This document shows positions 40,131 through 50,578 of a DNA stretch of 64,000 nt, piece after piece (positions within the stretch are counted from its first letter, which is position 1; the number at the start of each line of letters is the position of its first letter). This DNA comes from Aurifilum marmelostoma. Taxonomy: Eukaryota > Ascomycota > Sordariomycetes > Diaporthales > Cryphonectriaceae. The notes beneath the pieces are model-generated. The model had not been told where the DNA came from. It saw only the letters and a program-made list of their open reading frames with translations, and did no database searches. The position numbers and the translations under genes are program-made. The DNA lies in NCBI GenBank assembly GCA_027559495.1, contig JAMXSV010000010.1, positions 1 to 64,000 of the forward strand. Reading direction: 5' to 3'.

Positions 40131-40618
40131 TATAATAAGTACTATAGTAATTTAAAGATTTTTAAGTACTAATTAAATTTATGCTAATAAAAGCAATATT
40201 AAAGTGCTAAATCCTTAAATATAGAATTATATAAGTCCTAATAAATAATGCAAGTATTTATTATCTTTAGAGCTATTTAATATATAAGACTAAATACTTA
40301 AATTAATAACTAAAGAATTATATAAAATGCTATTTATTAAAAAGATAATATCTTAAACTTATATAGTCTATTTAGTTATATCTAATTATATTAGCTATAT
40401 TAGTAATCTATTATAACTATTCTAATTAGTTGCTTATAATTGCTTAGTAAGGCTTATTAATGCTTACTAAGCTCTAATAAGCCCTGCCCTCCTTTATAAC
40501 CCTAATCTTAAGGATTATATAATCTTAATAGCTTATAGATAGTATTAAACTTTCGGTACTAAGGGTCTATCTTGGATAGCTGCTATATCCCATATCATAA
40601 CTGTTGCAAGTTATAACA
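40131..40618 (-). repeat. 5' LTR of copy A2
   Basis: 488 bp partner of 33017-33503. Its plus-strand right third keeps gcaagttataaca and ctgccctcctttataaccc and is less mutated. Confidence 0.85.
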
Positions 40619-40896
40619 ATTAAATATAACTTAAAATTAGAATATGAAATATTATAAGCTTAAATAAATATAATAAAATAAAAAATAAAGATTAAAAAAT
40701 AATTAAATTAAAATAAAAAGTTTGCTATATATTTGCTAAATTAGCCTATAAAAGATTTAATAAGAAAAGAAGAGTAAAGTATTTTATTATAATATATTTA
40801 TAAATAAATATTTTTTAGAAAATAGTTCTTTTATATATAATAAGTTTCAAAATTTATTATTCTTTTTATTTAAAACTTATTATATAATCTATTATA
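40619..40896. other. unassigned AT-rich spacer
   Basis: About 280 bases of mutated AT DNA between two LTR elements, with no recognisable content. Confidence 0.5.
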
Positions 40897-41148
40897 TATT
40901 ATAAATATAAATACTAAGTTACTAGATAACCCTAACCCTAAGGGTAGAGACTAATAAGGCTAGTAGAATAATAAGGATTATATAAGTTAGCATAGTACTA
41001 GTATATAGCTTTAGTTAGTTAGGCCTGCTTTGCCTATTTCCTATTATAGCTTTTTAAGCTGCATTTTATTAATAAATCCAATCCTGCCTAAGAACCTTTC
41101 TTATTATCTGCCTACTTAATATTCCCTGCTTAATCTAAAACTATAATA
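40897..41148 (+). repeat. 5' LTR (252 bp)
   Basis: Begins tattataaatataaatac and ends actataata. Contains aggattatataa at 40974-40985, the TATA-like core shared with the other LTR families, and ataaccctaaccctaaggg near 40927. Confidence 0.88.
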
Positions 41149-41569
41149 CTATATAGCTCTTCTCTCCCTAAATATTAATAAGATATCTAATTAACTAAAT
41201 CCTTTCTAAAATACTAACTTTTCTAAAGATTTAGCTGCTTATATTAATTAATATGCTATTAACTAGCTTTTATATTTATAAAATATTAATGCTTATATTA
41301 TTACTTTAAAGGAGAAGATTAGAAATTTTTAGGCTAATAATATAAATCTGCAAATTACTATAATTAAATATAATAGCATCTTTTAATACTAAGAGAAAAA
41401 GCTAGAGAAGGCGCGCTATTAGCAAGTTAAGCTAAAGCTTAAGATATTATACTTGCTAAAGAATATTGCCTTTATTATATAAAGCCTTTATACTAAAGCT
41501 AGCGCTTATAAGCCTGCTATTAATGCATTTATAGCTAATATATTGCAAATAACTCTACTTACTTTTACT

Positions 41570-44500
41570 ATAAGTATTAACTCTATCTAATATAATAAGA
41601 AACTGCTTAATTTAAAGAAATTTAATAAAACTTGCTCTAATCTCTACTAATTTACTTAGCAAATTTATATAAAGTTAATTACTAATTTTAATTAATTTTT
41701 AATTATATTTATTTATTTAATATATACTATTAAATGCTTAATTAGCAAAATATATAAACTTATTCTGCTTAAAATTCTATTTAGAATTCTTTAATTTATA
41801 AATTATCTAAAGCTATTTAAATATTTAAAAAGTATATTTAGAGATTTAAATTATACTTAAAATGCTTAAAATAAGCTATATTAGCTTAAGCAAAAGAATT
41901 TAAACTTTAATACTTATTTTGCAAAGTTTTAGTAATTAGCTCTAAAAAAAGAGATATTTAAGAATACTTTATTCTCTCTTTTATTCTAAGGAATTTCTTA
42001 TAAATTGCAAGATATATTATTATATAATCTCTTATCTTTTTAAGCCTTTAAGAATTTCTCTTATTATCTATAAATCTTAAATAACTATTATTGCTAGTAT
42101 TAGTAATAAATAGCTTAAACTTAAAGAGCTGCCTTAAATTCTGCTAAAATTGCTAATTTAGCTACTCTTGCTTAAGAATACTTGCCTCTATGCCTAAATA
42201 ATATATCTATTATTATTACTTAAATTAGAGATTTTATAAACTTAAGCTTATAATGCTAATTTATAAGAAAGAAGCGCAATAAGTATTACTACTATAGCTT
42301 TATAGACTACTATATCTTAAAGTGCTTTAAGCCTAATAACTATAGCAAGAATTGCCTATATTTAATTTATTAAATTAGCTAAAGTAAAGATTTTTCTGCC
42401 TTATTCTGCTAATTCTACTATTACTCTGCTTTCTCTTAAAATTTAATAAATAAAGCAAGCTTAAGATAAATTGCCTTTAAGCTTTTAAAAAGCGCTAATT
42501 CTATATTTCTACTACTATTATTTTTAAATTATTTATTAAAAAAGAAGAAAATTAGCAATTAAATATACTAATTCTACTTATATATTTAACTATAAAAAGC
42601 TATAATTTATTTATATATGCTCTAATTAACTCTAGCGCTAAAGAAAAAGCCTTTATTAATAAAGGCTAAGCTAAAGACTATTATTTACCTCTATTATTTC
42701 TAAAATAACTATTTAATCTAAAAATATTTAATAATTAAGCTGCAAAAAGTAAAAAAGTTTTTTACTATATTTAGGCTATATATTAGATTTATAACTACTA
42801 CTAAACTAAGTTATAGCTCTTTATTATCTATTTAGCTTATTACCTTATAGTATTAAAGATGCTATAGCTTAAGCAGTATAATCCTACTATTAAATTTGCT
42901 TTATATATTATCTCCTTTAATAGCAATTACTACTAAAAAAACTATAATATCTCTAGCTAACTAATTAAAGCTTAAGCCTTATATAATTTGCTAAGATCTG
43001 CTTAATTTGCTATATAATTTAATTGCCCTAAAATTCTAAAGAAATATAATATCTTAATTATATCTCTATAAGCTAGGATTATTTATATTAGAAGGAAAAA
43101 CTGCTAGCTATTTACTATTATTTTAAAAGATATTAACTATACTTTATCTCTAAAATCTAATCTAAATTAGACTAAAGCTTTAAATAAACTATTCTTACTT
43201 ATTAAGCTTTATAGCTTTAAGAATATTTTCTTTTTAAAGAAAGCTAATAAACTACTTTTATATTAACTATATAATTATTATATTCTGCTATAAAAGAGCA
43301 AGATAGCTTTATTTAAATCCTTATATACTATATTCTGCAATAAGCTAGCTACTTTATATAAATAGTTAAATAAAAACTTAAAGAAGGGATTTATATACTT
43401 AAATTTATTATTTATTATATCCTTTATTCTATTTATTACTAAACTTAAAAAAGAACTCTAATTCTATATTAATTACTATATTTTAAATAATATTACTTGC
43501 TAAGAAGCTTTTAAGAAGCTTAAAAGAGTATTTGCTAAGATATTTATATTTGCCTTATTTAACTAAAATAAAGATATTATTATAAAGACTAATATATTAA
43601 ACTTTATTTTAGCTAAAGTTCTATTTTAGTATAAAGATAATAATATTCTCTAATTTATTGCATTCTTCTTTAAGAAATACTTAGTAATAAAGTATAATTA
43701 TAAAATTTATAATAAAAAGCTGCTAGCTATTATATAATGCTTTAAAAAATAGCGCTTAAAATTAAAAAGAGCGCAATTTCTTATTAAAGTAATTATAGAT
43801 TATAAGAATCTAAAATACTTTATAATTATAAAACTGCTTAATTACTAATAAGCTTAATAAGCTAAATTCTTATTCTATTTTAATTTTAAAATAATTTACT
43901 ATTTTAGAAAATAAGGCATTAAGCTAAATGCCCTAATTAGAAGATTAAAGAATTTGCTTAAAAAAGAAAATAAGCAATTACTATATTAGAATTAAATTAT
44001 ACTAAAAAAAAGAATTTTAAGAAAGTTAATATTAATAGATATAAAGAACTATTCCTATCTAAGAAACTATTATAACTAGCCTTTGCTAAGGCTATTATAT
44101 TAGATAGCTTAAAGAAGCTAAGAAGATTAGTATCTAAAGGTACTAATAGCACTTAAACTTCTTAGTTTATCCTACTGCCTGCCTAAGAATATTGCTTTAG
44201 CTTAAACTAATATTAAAAAATTGCTAATTTGCTAGCTCTAATCTGCTTATTTATAATTATAATCCAATTCTAATAAAGTAATAATCTACTTTGCCTTTTT
44301 AAATAAGAATATAAAAAAGACCTTATCTCTTACTTAATTCTAAAAGCTTTAAAAGAAAATGCCTTAAAATATCTCTTACTTATACTTGCTAAATATAAGA
44401 ATAAGAATAAATAATTATATTATAGAAAATACTAATATATACTAAATCTATTTAAACTAAAAGCTAAGTTAGTTAAGGCTTATTATACTATACTTATTGC

Positions 44501-45720
44501 TAGCTATTTAAGCTTAGCAAAAATATATAAGATACTAAATTAAGAGTATTATTAGCTTTAAATACTCTAATTTATATAATAATAAATCTAAAATTATAAT
44601 CTATACTACTAAGCAAAGCTTAGCTGCAAAGGCTGCTAAGGCCTTCTAAAACTACTGCCTATTTTTAAATGCTCCTAAAAGAATATCTTTATAGACTTTA
44701 TTATATATTTGCCTTTAAGTCTAAGCTATAATGCAATTATAGTTATAATTAACTATCTAACTAAGATATAATATTTTATTACTTATAAAGGAATTTATAA
44801 TGCTAAGAAAGTAATATGCTTATTTATAAAGCATATTTAAAAGCTTTATAGCCTGCTTAAGATTATAATTTCTAATTAAGAACTATAGTTTATCTTTAAG
44901 TTTTAGAAATACTTAAATAAATAACTATCTATTATTGCCCTGCTATCTACTACCTTCTATCCTAAGATAAATAGCTAAATTAAATATATAAATGCATCTT
45001 TAAAATAATATCTATATTTATATATATTCTATCTATAGAATAACTAATCTAATTAGCTAGTACTAGCTAAATTTGCTATAAATAACTCTGCTTTTAAAAC
45101 TACTTTTATTACTCTATTCTTTGCTAATTATAGCTTTTATTTATAATTAGAATTTAAGCTTATTCTGCTTAGCAGTAAGCTAGCTGCTTAAAATATAAAG
45201 AAATTTGCTATATAAATAAAAGAGATTTATAAATATCTATAAGGCTAAATGCTAATTGCTTATTTATATTATAAGGAATAAGCTAATTATAAGCAAACTT
45301 CTGCTTAAAGATTTTAAATTAGCTAGAAAGTCTAGCTTAATGCTTGCAATATTAAAACCTAGCGCCCTATAAAGAAACTTAATTAAAAGAATTATAAACT
45401 TTATAAAATTAAGAAGATTATTAATTTATATACTTACTAACTCTATTTGCTAGAATTTATAAAGATTTATTTTATATTTTATATTAGCTTACTTTGCTTT
45501 ACTACTAAAGATTTATTACTTATTTAGCTAAATAATCCTTTACTATTTATTAAAGTAAATAGATTAGAGAAATAGAAAGTAGATAAGATTTTAAACTTCT
45601 GCTAGGATTGCTATAGCTAAAAAGATTATTTTTAACTAAAGTATACTATTAAATAGACTAATTATAAAGAACCTAAAAAGATATCTGCCTTCTATCTATA
45701 GAATGCCTAAAAAATTATGC
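41570..45720 (+). pseudogene. gag-pol relic of the 5.2-kb chromovirus
   Basis: The gag capsid region is recognisable from LKQKNLNFNTYFAKF and the following LFSLLF, with stops at former Trp/Gln positions. The RT start keeps NLKKGFIYLN and a degraded DYR-LN block near 43465-43490, directly followed in the same frame by EAFKKLKRVFAK of the RNase H lead-in. RNase H keeps IAFFFKKY, YNKKLLAII and DYKNLKYF. Integrase keeps LAKFAINNSAFKT and FFANYSF. The chromodomain keeps KVDKIL and TNYKEPKK. Every segment contains RIP-type stops. The jump from RT box 2 to RNase H is a deletion of roughly 200 codons compared with usual Ty3/Gypsy spacing. Confidence 0.85.
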
Positions 45721-45800
45721 ATAACTTCTATTAGCGCTATCTATATAAGCCTAGGCTTATTTAATATTGCTAATAATAATCTTTTTAAAGTTTAGTTCTA

Positions 45801-45810
45801 AAGAAGAGAA
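45801..45810 (+). other. polypurine tract
   Basis: aagaagagaa, three bases upstream of the 3' LTR. The same aaagaagagaa tract borders the 3' LTR of the minus-strand element at 23691, which supports a common lineage. Confidence 0.8.
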
Positions 45811-45813
45811 TAA

Positions 45814-46065
45814 TATTATAAATATAAATACTAAATTACTAAATAACTCTAACTTTAAGAATAGAGACCGATAAAGCTAGTAGGATAATAAGGATTATAT
45901 AAGTTAGTATAGTATTAGTATATAGCTTTAATTAGTTAGGCTTGCTTTGCCTATTTCCTATTGCAGCTCTTTAAGCTGCATTTTATTAATAAACCCGATC
46001 CTGCTTAAGGACCTTTCCTATTACCTGCCTGCTTAATATTCCCTGCCCGACCTAAGACTATAATA
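45814..46065 (+). repeat. 3' LTR (252 bp)
   Basis: Same length as its partner at 40897-41148 and differing mainly by C/T and G/A transitions. Its 3' half keeps aaacccgatcctgc and ccctgcccgacc, and is less mutated. Confidence 0.88.
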
Positions 46066-46857
46066 TTATAAGAATTAATATATTATTTTATAATAAATAT
46101 TTATTTAATTATTAAATATAAATTAATTTAATTTTAATTAATTCTCTTAAAACTTATAATAAGTAGTATAATAAGTATATTAAGTATAAATATTTATATT
46201 TAAGTATAATAATATTAATCTTTAATAGTTCTTATTATATATTAAGCTATATAAGATTGTTTATCTTATATAATGCTATTATTCTCTTATTACTATTATA
46301 TTTTTTCTTATAATATTAAATTTAAATGGATTAAAAAATAATAAATAATATATAGTTAGTTTTAGTTAAAGATATTAATAAAATTTGCTTATTTATTTTT
46401 TAAACTTACTTATAATATAATATTAATAAGAAGATTCTATTTTAATTTTTAATTAATATCTTTATTTAATTTTCTATATTCTTTTTTTATAATAAAGGTT
46501 AAATTTATTTACTTAAATAAGTATAATATAAATTATTAAAGAGCTAGAATTTTAAAACTTATTTATAATTAATTAATATATTAGCCTTTTAACTTAAATC
46601 CTAGTAGATAAGTCTTAAGTTTAATTTATAAATTTTTTAAAAATAAATATTATTTTTTTGCAATTTAAAAAGCTACTATATAAGTAGCTTATTAATAGTA
46701 ATTTAAAGCAAAATGCTTTAATAATACTACTCTATTAATATAAAATAAGTATATAAAAGCTTAATTTATAAATACTTAATAAATATTTTAGATTATAAAA
46801 TATAATATATTTATAAATTAGAATATTATATATTATATTAAACTAAATACTATATAA
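46066..46857. other. unassigned RIP-mutated AT-rich DNA
   Basis: About 0.8 kb without recognisable features. Confidence 0.55.
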
Positions 46858-47045
46858 TTAGTAAACTAAAACTTAAGCGCTATTGCTTATAAAAGAGAAT
46901 AGAAGATTAAGTTATAAGCAAAAGCCCTATTACCTAAAGCATGCTATAATATAAAAATAGCAAATTAAGGCTAATAAAGCATAGAACTAGGAATAAACAT
47001 CTGCCCTAGACCTGCTTATATATCTTATAGGAAATTTAATATATT
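46858..47045 (+). repeat. dispersed repeat R1, copy 2
   Basis: Shares aacttaagcgctattgc, aagttataagcaa and cctgctta blocks with 5033-5268. It forms an inverted pair with 47300-47510, separated by about 255 bp. Confidence 0.65.
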
Positions 47046-47299
47046 AAATAATATTAATTATAAATATATTAAATTTATATATTAATAATTAATACTAATT
47101 ATACTTTATCTATTTATTAATCATAAGTAAAAATTATTTTATTACTTTCTTCAAAATATAATACTAATTTCTAGTTTTTAATTATTTTATATATAAAGCT
47201 ATTAAATAAAGTTTATTCTAAAAATATAAGCTATAAGAAGTTTTAATTTAAATTATAGTTATCTATAATAAATAAATGCATAGCTATATAGTAATATCT

Positions 47300-47510
47300 T
47301 AAAATAATAATATATTCTTTTGCTCTTTTTTCAATTTAGATCTTTTATAAACTATTTAGGCAGGTCTAAGGCAGGCTTTTCACTTTAATCATATGCCTTA
47401 TTAGCCTTAGTTTGCCATTCTTACAATAATATAGCACGCTTGGGTCGACGAGGCCCTTGCCTATAACTTAGTCTTCTATCCTCTTTATTATGCAATAGCG
47501 CTTGAGTTCT
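47300..47510 (-). repeat. dispersed repeat R1, copy 3 (least mutated)
   Basis: The reverse complement matches 5033-5268. It keeps gggtcgacgaggcccttgcc near 47434-47453, showing that the unmutated repeat was of normal GC content. Its 3' part extends the similarity with 5033-5268 by about 60 bp more than copy 2 does. Confidence 0.65.
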
Positions 47511-47786
47511 AATTTACTAGTTAGATTATTAACTATATATAAATATAGAATTTCTTATATTTCTTAAAGCTTTTATTTTTAAATATATAACTTTAAAGCT
47601 AAATTGAAAAAAATAATAAAAATAAAGCTTATAATGAATTTTATAAAGTATTAGCTTAAAAAGGCTTTAAGACTAGCTAGCGCTTACTACTCTTAGCTAA
47701 TAGAGTTAACTATTTTACCTTTAAATTCTTAATTTAAAAAGGAATTTAATAAGCAACTTTAGCTATATAGTATATTATAAGCAAAT
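47511..47786. other. unassigned AT-rich spacer
   Basis: About 275 bases of mutated AT DNA without recognisable content. Confidence 0.5.
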
Positions 47787-47916
47787 TGTAATGGCTAGCG
47801 GTGGAAGGTGCTACTGTACTACATAGATCCAAAAGATTAGCAGATATTCGAACTTGCTATGCAAATATTCCTTCCAACTATACATATAGCTTACGCCTGG
47901 ACCACGGGTCGTAACA
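47787..47916 (-). mobile_element. solo LTR of the TRIM-like family (130 bp)
   Basis: From tgtaatggctagcgg to gggtcgtaaca, same length as the terminal repeats of the complete element at 32428-32887, with a perfect 5-bp duplication caaat (47782-47786 and 47917-47921). It is the least mutated copy and keeps both TG and CA ends. Confidence 0.92.
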
Positions 47917-48007
47917 CAAATTATAAAAGAATACTCTTCTTCTAATCTAATTATAAATAATTAAAGAATAGCTTTAAAAACGTATCTATTAGCTAGTTAA
48001 GGAATAA

Positions 48008-48507
48008 TGTTATAACCTATCTAATATGCAGGTTACGACGAAGTTGCAGCACAGCACCAAAGCTACCTAGAACGGACCCTAGGGAACCGAGAGTCCAACA
48101 CTCTAGTACAGAATCGGCATAAGAAGGATTATATAATCAAGAGTTAGGATTTAAACTAATAGAACTGCTTATTAGTCCTATTAATATAACTATAAACTAA
48201 TAAAGTTAATTATTAGTCCTAGCAGTCTATCCTAAATAAGAAGAACTAATACTACTAATAGGAACTAAAAAAGCGGGATATATAAGGATATAATTATTAT
48301 TAACTAGATAGATTATTATATATAGCTTTTTAGTTATTAATCTAAGTATTACTTCTAATATAAGTAATAGCTTTACTGCTAGTAATATACTGCAAAGAAC
48401 TTTGGAATTATTTCTATATTCTTTAAAGCATACTTTAATACTATACTTGCTTAATATAAGCCTTTGTATACTTATTGTATACCTTAGTTATAGCAGTGCT
48501 TATTATA
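48008..48507 (+). mobile_element. solo LTR, family D (500 bp)
   Basis: From tgttataacctatc to gcagtgcttattata with a perfect duplication aataa (48003-48007 and 48508-48512). Matches 8113-8582 but is less mutated, keeping acgacgaagttgcagcac near 48035. The shared core aggattatataa is at 48125-48136. It is the last mobile element before the AT block ends. Confidence 0.9.
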
Positions 48508-48779
48508 AATAAGCTATTAGTAAATTTATTACTAATTTATTAAAATATTTACTATAATTTTCTTTATGAATTTATAGTAGGTATATTAAACTTCTATTAA
48601 ATATTTTATATATTAACCTTAAGTATATAAATAAACTTAGTATATAAATAAACTTAGTATATTTTCTAAGTATTTGCTATAAACTTAAATAGTAAATTAA
48701 AGTTAAATATTAATTAAATTTTTTAACTTAAAGCTCTTTTAAAGCAGACTTTTATGTTTAAAAATATATAATATCTTTT

Positions 48780-48830
48780 ATAAGCTGCAAAAGAAGAATA
48801 ATTTAGCCCCTAATATATTCGCGTACCCCA
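48780..48830. other. boundary of the AT-rich block
   Basis: To the left, CpG and CpA are nearly absent and C survives mainly in CpT. From about 48800 (atattcgcgtaccccag) ordinary composition starts and continues to the window end. The change takes place within a few tens of bases. Confidence 0.85.
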
Positions 48831-50578
48831 GATTGCTATTTGCTGCTAGGTCTGCGTAGTTATGCGTGCAAGCTCTAGCCCCTTCTCCTATGTCCTTTTT
48901 TGTGGACAGTGCATAACCAAATTCTGGACAGGAGGCTCTTGCCTAGGTTGCTGTATATTCTTCTCAGCTGATTTCTTGTTTTTACATGTGGCTGCACTGG
49001 CACCAATCTGTTCTCATTGACCAGAAGCTGTACAGTATGCCTCTTATTGGCGTCTAATGGCCTACAGAACAGAAAAGGACCCTACATATGCATAATACTA
49101 TAGGAGGTTAGGCTCGGGGTTGGCATCTAGAAGTAGCAAGGAGGATTTCATGCTTGCAAGTGGCATATCTTAGGGTATGACTTACCCCTACTTGTCCCGT
49201 GAGGCTATACTCTTATAGTAGTAGCAATGAGTAGCAATGAGAGAGTCTCACAAGATAAAGCTGGAACATTCAGGCCATTATACTCTGCAGGTGCTGTAGA
49301 TGAGTGAACTGAGTGGGAGAATGCTAGGCAGCACATTGACGCTGTGGCCTACATCTTGCATATTCTAATGTAATTAGTACTCACAACAACATTGCAAAAC
49401 ATCAACAGGGTTGCCAAGAGCGCCATGGGGGGCCCATACTTTACCACTACTATAGTACCAAGTATGTATCAAGTAAGTCCACCGGGTCGAGCTGTCATAT
49501 TACATGCAGGTGTGTCTGTGGGTGGATAGCCGTTGAGAGTCTCGCTGGCTACAGGGGTCCTAGACTTCCGAGGAGGACCCACTTGAGGATGTACCATGTG
49601 AAACAGAGAGGCAGGCCACAGCGTATTTCCCACTGTGCTGTGGTTTGTTCGATGCGACCACACCCCCATAGTAGCTGCGGAGTCACTACCCTTTTGGGGA
49701 GCTTGAAGGGCACCTGTTTGTTTGGGACCATAGCCTAGATGAGGAGGAGGTACTGCCTCTTATCCTCTTGCCCTCTGCGGGGAACGAACAAAGTTGGATT
49801 GAAGAAGCTCGGGAGGCAGAGTAAAGGAAGGGAGGGGACAAAACCAGGGGGGTTGGTAAAAAGAACGACAGCTCACCTGTCGGGAAATAGGACTTACTGC
49901 AATCTCAACGTGGTCGCACGTTTCCCTGTCGTGATCAGCCAACCGCTTACCGGTGTCCTCTAGCTTTTCTACTCGTTTTTGGGGGGAAAGGTGATTTTCC
50001 CCCTTCTCTTCTTTGTCTCTTCTCTCCGAACAAGTCCGGCCACGTTGCCTTCTCCTCTTTACCTTGAAGAGGCAACCTTTGGTGCAGTGTCACGTCCAGC
50101 AAATTGTCTCACGCGTGCACACTGCATGCTGACGATGCTTGATCAGTACTTTGGGTAAGGCAAGCCTATGAGCTACAACCGCCCGAGCGATCTGTGACCT
50201 GCCAAGCGACCAGCTGGGTACACAGCTGTGTACACAGGTCGACGTCAACGGGCAGCGGGCCGCAGACAGGTTACAGGCTGTCTTGAGGGTGTGAGCAGGC
50301 CAAAACGATTCGCCGTCGACATCACTTCGACGCTGCTGCCGCTGCAGGTCGCTGCGACCACAGACGCGGTGTTACGCTCCGGCTACCACCACCACTCGCC
50401 GCGACTGCTACCACTACGACCACTACCATCAGCAGCTCGAGTGCCCATAAGTCCCCAAGGATCGTAGCGCTGACTGCCTTGTGCGGGGACCCGCGACCGT
50501 TTATTGGGGTCCCATAGTCGGAAGAGAGAAAAAAGAAAAAGGCACTGGGAAGGCTGGGATAAGAACCCACTCGTGCGT
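48831..50578. other. intergenic region and promoter side of the transporter gene
   Basis: About 1.75 kb of normal composition without a convincing gene. Short open frames here start at non-ATG codons or lack any recognisable domain. There is a short direct duplication of gtagcaatga at about 49220-49240 and a ccaccacc-type stretch near 50385. A pyrimidine-rich segment at about 49990-50060 may belong to the promoter. Confidence 0.5.

Larger units (their letters stand above)
33017..40618 (-). mobile_element. full-length RIP-degraded Ty3/Gypsy chromovirus, copy A2 (7.6 kb)
   Basis: LTRs of 487 and 488 bp (33017-33503 and 40131-40618) enclose a 6.6-kb interior colinear with that of copy A1. The LTRs share ends and blocks with family A but have a different middle section, so they form a subfamily. 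Coding relics are on the minus strand: RT active site at 36562-36573 and a 70-codon open remnant of the integrase tail and chromodomain at 34450-34662. Flanking pentamers atata and attaa do not match, so the target duplication is lost, or the ends are off by a base or two. Confidence 0.88.
40897..46065 (+). mobile_element. RIP-degraded Ty3/Gypsy chromovirus with a missing RT core (5.2 kb)
   Basis: Two 252-bp LTRs (40897-41148 and 45814-46065) are flanked by a perfect duplication ttata (40892-40896 and 46066-46070). Plus-strand relics in order: gag (about 41570-42110), the N-terminal part of RT (about 43380-43495), RNase H (about 43575-43830), integrase (about 44830-45150), chromodomain (about 45560-45720), polypurine tract (about 45801-45810). 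The RT palm with YxDD and the thumb are absent between 43495 and 43505, with the reading frame kept. It is the least mutated large element in the block, retaining many CpA and some CpG. Confidence 0.9.

Noticed and set aside
33012..40623. Target duplication around copy A2
   Set aside because: The flanking pentamers atata and attaa do not match and the difference is not explained by C-to-T changes alone.
40927..40945. aaccctaaccctaa, a telomere-like motif (also near 27480 and 29595)
   Set aside because: Only about two units, and each sits inside an LTR at equivalent positions; it is part of the LTR sequence, not a telomere.
50504..50578. N-terminal extension of the transporter frame
   Set aside because: It opens at TTG rather than ATG and adds a Lys/Arg-rich stretch unlike the family; the ATG at 50579/50582 is preferred.
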